From assembly GCA_027625915.1 (NCBI GenBank), contig JANTQA010000047.1:18848001-18912000 (forward strand): DNA of 64,000 nt, written 5' to 3'. The stretch is from Anaeramoeba flamelloides. Taxonomy: Eukaryota; Metamonada; Anaeramoebidae. Below are positions 59,254-64,000 of this stretch, piece after piece (position 1 is the stretch's first letter; every line of letters begins with the position of its first letter). The position numbers and the translations under genes are program-made. The notes beneath the pieces are model-generated. The model saw only the letters and a program-made list of their open reading frames with translations, ran no database searches and was not told where the DNA came from.

Positions 59254-59826
59254 GAGTTTATTTGGCTAAAGAAATGATTTGAAGAATTCAGTTTCACATA
59301 AATGGTGGCAATCAAAAAATGAAAAATGTACTTGCCCCCTTAAACAATCCTTAAAAAGAAAATATGAACGATTAAATTTTGAGAATGTAGTCATTTTATT
59401 AATAATCTCATTTAAAAAAGAAAAAATATATAAGTTGAAATTTATCATTGAAAGAAAAAAAGAATTATTTGAGAGCTTTTTTATCCAAAAGGAATCAAAA
59501 TGTGAAATCTAGTTTTAATTCAACAAAATAAAACATAAAATTATTCTAATAATAATTTATCAAAAATATCTTCTAGAAGAACTATTTTCTCTCTTAATAT
59601 GAAATAATACAAGCAAAAATCTCATAGGAAGCAGAATCAAAAAATTAAAATAAAAAAAAAATGATCAATTATTACCAATTATTGATTTATTATATTGTTG
59701 TAGAACATATAGATAAAAGAGAAGTAATTATATTTTCTTGAAAAACAATTCAATTATTTAATTTAGATAAAAGTAAAAACAGCTCGAAATTATGATTAAT
59801 AAAAACTACTTTTTGAAAGAAACGAA

Positions 59827-61694
59827 TTATTTTTTCATTAATTTTTCAATATCTTCAATTTCTTTTGGAACATCAGTAAGAACTTCATATCCAGTTTCAG
59901 TGACTAAAACATCGTCTTCAATTCTAATTCCACCAAAATCTAAGAATTTTTTAATTTTGTCAACATTCAAGTATTTATTTACTTCTGGGTCTTCAAATGC
60001 TGGTTCTAATAAAGGTCTGATAAAGTACTATTCAGATTTGTGGAATTGATTTGGAAATAGTTGTTTTTTTATTAATAGTAAAAATAAAATCAAGATTAGA
60101 AGTGAATCAAATTGAGTATAACAAAAATGTTATTTTTAAATAAGCAAAAAAAAAAAAAATTATAAAAAGATTGAATGCAAAAAAAAAAAACAAAAACAAT
60201 AAAAAAAAAAAAAAATACTTACAATACCAGGTTCTACTGTAAGAATCATTCCAGGCTTAAGTTTTCTGTTTGCTCTAAGATATTGGAAAGTTGCGTTTTT
60301 GATTTTTTCTCTTCCTTTTGGATAACCACCAACATCATGAACATCAAGGCCAAGCATGTGTCCAAGACCATGTGGGTAAAATAAAGCTGCGATATGATTT
60401 TCAATAAGCTCCTCCTTTTTACCTTTAATTAAACCACATTCTAAAAGCCCGTCTATACAGACCTCAACTGAAAGTGCATGGATTTCTGTCCATTCCTTTT
60501 CTGGTTTCATTGCTTCGATACATTTTTTTTGCATATCAAGTACGATTTGGTAAATCATTTTTTGATCTTGGGAAAAGACGCCGTTTGCTGGGAATGTTCT
60601 TGTGATATCTGAACCATAGCAATCAACCTCACATCCTGAGTCAAGTAAGACCAAATCACCGTCATTAATTTTGAGATTGTTGTTAAAGTAATGAAGGATT
60701 GAGCTGCCAATACCAGAACCAACAATGGCTTCAAATGATGTAAAGCGTGATCCGTGTCTATAGTATTCGTGTAATAGTGTTCCCTGTAATTCATATTGGA
60801 ATTGGTTTGGCTTGGTGGTTTCCATAACCTTGGTGTGTCCGATCGATCCAATTTTACATACCTTGCGCATTTTTTCAAGTTCTAATTCGGTTTTGATCAC
60901 CCTTAACTCGTTAAGTGTTTCCTTTAAGACACTATCGTCAGTTTCAATTTCTTCAAGTTCCTTTTGTTTGGTATATGTTGTGTGAACATGGAATTTTGTA
61001 ATCGAGTTTGTTTTTACAAAATTTGCAAGTTCTTCTTGATAAAAGCTGTGTTGTTGAAATTTTTTTTGTTTGTGTTTCAAAAAAAAAAAAAAAATAAATA
61101 AATAAAAAAAAATAATAAAAAAAATAAAAAAGGAAAAGGATATCCAAATAAAAATTAGTTTCGTTAAGGACAGTAAGAAAAACGAGAAAAGAGTAGGAAA
61201 AAAAAAAAAAATAACAAAAAAAAGCAAAAGATCAAAAAGATTTTTGGTAAAATATTCTTGGTCAAAAGGAGAAAAAAAAAAATTTGTTATACTTACAAAT
61301 CTAAACCGTATTTTTCGGAAAGTTCCTTAAGTGTAGGAATTGGTCCAAGCCAAACTGCATAAGCTTGTGGAAGTTTTGTACAGAAAACAATAACTTTTTT
61401 ATTCGTGAAGTCCATAATCAAGTCACAGTCACCTTCAACGATACCTGTGAGCCAAAAGAAATTACTTTCTTGTCTAAAAAGATGATCACGATCTGTGTCA
61501 TACCTACTGGTGTTTTTTCCTCCTTGGAGAAAAGCCCATCCTTCAAGTTCGCTTTCAAAAATTCTCTTTCGGTTAAGTGCGAATAATTCCATTGAACGTC
61601 TGTTTAAATTAAATATTAGAAATAAGGAAAAGATAAAAAAATGAAATTTTTATCAGTTTATTTCAAATTTGTTATTTTTTTTTTACTGACTCAT
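59827..61694 (-). CDS. PEPD: Xaa-Pro dipeptidase (prolidase), 4 exons
   Basis: Cytosolic M24 metalloprotease that cleaves dipeptides with C-terminal proline. Exons on the minus strand: 61687-61694 (8 nt), 61297-61599, 60223-61045, 59827-60027; 444 residues. Introns of 87, 251 and 195 bases have donors gtaaaa, gtaagt, gtaagt. The N-terminal domain begins MELFALNRKRI after MSQRS and includes GGKNTSRYDTD and FRQESNFFWLTG. The pita-bread domain carries all five metal ligands: Asp239 (LLDSGCE), Asp250 (GSDITRTFPANG), His333 (PHGLGHMLGLDVHDVGG), Glu375 (TVEPGI) and Glu415 (GGIRIEDDV). Their spacing (11, 83, 42, 40) equals that of human PEPD as I recall it, which validates the last two splices. The 8-base first exon is the least certain part. 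The protein is about 50 residues shorter than human PEPD. Confidence 0.93.
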
Positions 61695-61789
61695 AAAAAT
61701 TGAATTGAATTGAAATCAGAAGAAAAATCATTCTAATTTGTGTCTCTTAAAAGGAAATTATTTTTTGGATTTTTTTTTATTGGATCAGT

Positions 61790-62050
61790 TTACTGAACGT
61801 TAAAAGAATCGAGTTTTGAACAGTACCTTTTATGGATATTAATAGGTTTAGAAGGTGTTTTTTTAGCTGGGAAATTCAAGTAAAAGGTCTTAAACAGAAA
61901 AATGGGATGATCTTGAATTCGATCGGCGACCACCAATTTCTTCTCTTCCCACTGAGCAACAAAGTTCTTCAAGTTCAAAGGTACTTTTAAACGAAAAAAA
62001 ATCTCAACTGTAAATCCAATAGAAAATTTCAAAAAATTTTGCCACCACAT
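61790..62050 (-). CDS. Possible small uncharacterised protein
   Basis: An ATG frame of 86 codons directly upstream of the prolidase gene on the same strand, with a patch of balanced codon use (FVAQWEEKKLVVADRIQDHP). I recognise no family. It could be a genuine short gene, an exon, an upstream untranslated segment, or a chance frame. Only the local composition supports it. Confidence 0.25.
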   Translation of the reverse strand: MWWQNFLKFSIGFTVEIFFRLKVPLNLKNFVAQWEEKKLVVADRIQDHPIFLFKTFYLNFPAKKTPSKPINIHKRYCSKLDSFNVQ

Positions 62051-62059
62051 CTTGAAATG

Positions 62060-63120
62060 TAAAAATGAAGTTAAAATACTGATTACTACAAAAACAAACT
62101 TATTTTTAAGGCTATTTCCAGAAATGAATTATTGTTTTTCAAAGTGTGATCCATTTTTCTCATTATTGTAAAGTTCAAATTAATCAAAATCTCGAATTAT
62201 TTAAAAAAAACTATTCTCTTTATAAGAAGAAAGAAATCTTATTGTCTGTCAAGGAAGTGTACTAAAACACACTTTTAAAAATAAATCTAATAGTTCTGAA
62301 TTAACTCATATATAAAGATATATACTTGTTTCAAATAAATTACAAGAATTATTTTAATACCTGAAAAAAAGATAATTTGATTCATTCAAAGAACATTTCA
62401 CAAAATTTTTCCTCTTTATTGGATTAAAAAATCTGGAGAAAAACAAACAAACAATCAAATTAAAAATCCTCCCAAAACACTTTTTTAAAACCTTAAAAAT
62501 TTGACTTATAATCTAAAGAAATACTTATTAATTTGATTAATTTATAATCAATAATTATTAACCCAATCTTTATTGTTTCAGTAAGTTTTTAATAAATCAA
62601 AGATTAAATGTATCAATAGAGTCTTTACAATTATTTCTCAATTTTTTAAACAATTTGTAAAGAATAAAATTGATTCAAAACAATAATTCTAATAAAAAAA
62701 AAAAGTTATTATATTATCAAATAACTGATTTTAATTCAAACAGTTTCCTGTTTATACTCTTAACATTTGAAAACAAATACTATCTAATCTTTTAAATTTC
62801 AAGGATTTCAATGAATATTTGTGAATAAAATAAATGATATATTCTACCTAGATCTTTATGGATTCAATAATTAATTTATTTTTCTTGAATTTTTATATTT
62901 AGTGTTAAAGTTTCAAGTTAAATTGTTCATTTAAACTCTGGGATATTACTAAAATTGAGATTTGATCAAAATAAAAAGGTTTTGAAAATTTTATTTTTTC
63001 TGTTTAGAACTGAAAAATTCAAACCATATTGATCAGATCCTATGACTGAAAATATAATTGGGAACAGTGGATTTCTTTTAAAAATGATAACACATTTCTC
63101 TAAAGTTGATAAATGGTTTG
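62060..63120 (+). repeat. Dispersed repeat R5, copy 2
   Basis: Collinear with 50100-51230; see that entry for shared blocks. Both copies are on the plus strand, about 12 kb apart. Confidence 0.7.
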
Positions 63121-63189
63121 ATTTGTTGTGTTTAATCGTGCGGCTGTTTCAATATTTACTTTCTTATCATCGGGGGTGGGGATATGTAT

Positions 63190-63410
63190 GTGTTGCCTTC
63201 AGTTCCGTATCAAAGAAAGAAAGTTTCAAAGGAATTTTTTTGTAACTAATAAATCTCAAATAAAGGCACATTTTTTAGAATTTTTTTTTTTCACAAATTA
63301 TTTTGGGAAAATTATTAAATTTCAAAATTGGTTAAATTCTAATTTTTTTCAAAATATTCAATTCTATTAAAGTATATTGGCTGTAGGCATATAAAAACCT
63401 TTACGGATAG
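63190..63410 (+). repeat. CAGT-family MITE fragment joined to an R8 segment
   Basis: 63190-63290 resembles one arm of the hairpin at 45097-45292 (cagttccgtatcaaag, gaaagtttcaaaggaattt, aaatctcaaataaaggcaca). From 63318 the sequence matches 39025-39160 instead (aaatttcaaaattggttaaa ... ttctatt). The junction may mark an insertion or a longer parental element. Confidence 0.45.
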
Positions 63411-64000
63411 GTTAATGTATATTAGAGTAAGTTAGAGTATGCTAGAGTAGGCTTGAGTGGTTTCAAATGATATGCTTGAAAATTTTTGCAAGGATTTTAA
63501 ATAATAAATAATTAAGAGAACAATTAGACTTTTACAACTTATTTTTAAAAGGAAAAAAATTCCAATTAATTTTTTATATTAGAATTGGATTATGAACAAA
63601 TTTTTAAAAATATATAGTATTGATGATTACAAGATTTTGGATTTTTTACAATTTAAGTAAGAAAATACTGCCAATCACAAAATTATCTTTTTGATTTTTC
63701 CTCCGACCATTATCAAAAACCCATTAAAAACTCCCATAACAATAATAATATTCAAGGCAACTCTTCAAAAATATGAAAAATTTCTATATGAACAATCTTG
63801 AAATTTAATAATATACCCATGGTTTTTCAACAACTTATATTTTATGTCTTAATATGATATTTTTTTTTGTACCTTGATTAATGTTGAACATTTTTGTCCG
63901 AGTTGTGGAACCGAATTTCCACCCCCTTAACAATTACCCCCCTGAAATTTTTATCCAAACATAAACTATTTGAATTTATATTTTTGTATATTAAAATATT

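Larger units (their letters stand above)
53676..59826. other. Convergent gap between FEX and prolidase, repeat-rich
   Basis: No gene is seen in 6.1 kb. In order it contains repeat R4 copy 1 (53990-54900), R3 copy 2 (55010-55510), a CAGT-family MITE relic (55617-55800), a long-TIR element (56373-56868), R4 copy 2 (57420-58400) and the HTH-bearing TIR element copy B (58566-59253). A 77-codon frame at 59279-59512 has no recognisable family and no ATG at its 5' end. Confidence 0.6.
61695..64000. other. Region upstream of prolidase to window end
   Basis: No firm gene. An 86-codon ATG frame on the minus strand (61790-62050), less AT-rich than its surroundings, has no recognised family. Repeat R5 copy 2 occupies 62060-63120. 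A decayed CAGT-family fragment and a segment shared with 39025-39160 follow (63190-63410). Near 63415-63460 a short imperfect iteration of tagagta units is seen. The last 500 bases hold nothing identifiable. Confidence 0.5.

Noticed and set aside
60953-61227. Phe-rich N-terminal extension of the prolidase frame
   Set aside because: It is intron sequence; the acceptor at 61046 joins in phase with exon 2 and the product matches prolidase.
1-64000. CRISPR array, operon, prophage or retroelement
   Set aside because: No regularly spaced repeats, polycistronic gene order, phage genes, reverse transcriptase or LTR pair was recognised anywhere in the window.

Overview
The window looks like nuclear DNA of a very AT-rich, intron-containing protist. 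Genes are eukaryotic (ribosomal protein L31, RalGAP alpha, MSH2, phosphomannomutase, a fused two-domain fluoride exporter, prolidase, Dus1). Introns are GT-AG and stops are ordinary. One protein carries Lys/Glu and Asn/Thr runs encoded by trinucleotide repeats. This style is typical of AT-rich amoebae. An anaeramoebid-like metamonad would fit, but dictyostelid, entamoebid or heterolobosean relatives cannot be excluded from sequence alone. Homopolymer A/T tracts are everywhere between genes.

Layout: RPL31 (+, 404-1152, 3 exons); RalGAP alpha (+, 4423-18345, 7 exons, with introns of 5.1 and 2.5 kb); a repeat-rich gap; an orphan Cys-cluster/acidic-tail protein (-, 22942-23793); MSH2 (-, 28562-31714, 2 exons); phosphomannomutase (+, 36756-37605, 2 exons); Dus1 tRNA-dihydrouridine synthase (-, 42063-43214); a FEX-type fluoride channel (+, 47299-53675, 3 exons, one 4.7 kb intron); Xaa-Pro dipeptidase (-, 59827-61694, 4 exons, the first only 8 coding bases). 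These are scattered housekeeping genes with no operon-like or pathway grouping. Most gene models were obtained by splicing exons by eye against remembered family sequences. Phases close exactly, and the prolidase model reproduces the family's metal-ligand spacing.

The gene-free space and the giant introns are not featureless. They hold many short inverted-repeat elements: TA-flanked mariner-type hairpins, one TTAA-flanked hairpin, a pair of about 0.7 kb TIR elements encoding a helix-turn-helix-like peptide, and an element with roughly 210 bp TIRs. They also hold at least six families of diverged dispersed repeats of 0.3-1.1 kb, each present two or more times. No gene cluster resembling a new enzymatic or defence system was found. 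The most notable signals are the dispersed-repeat landscape, the repeat-filled giant introns, the all-phase-1 RalGAP gene, the split fluoride channel, and an altered Walker A motif in MSH2.
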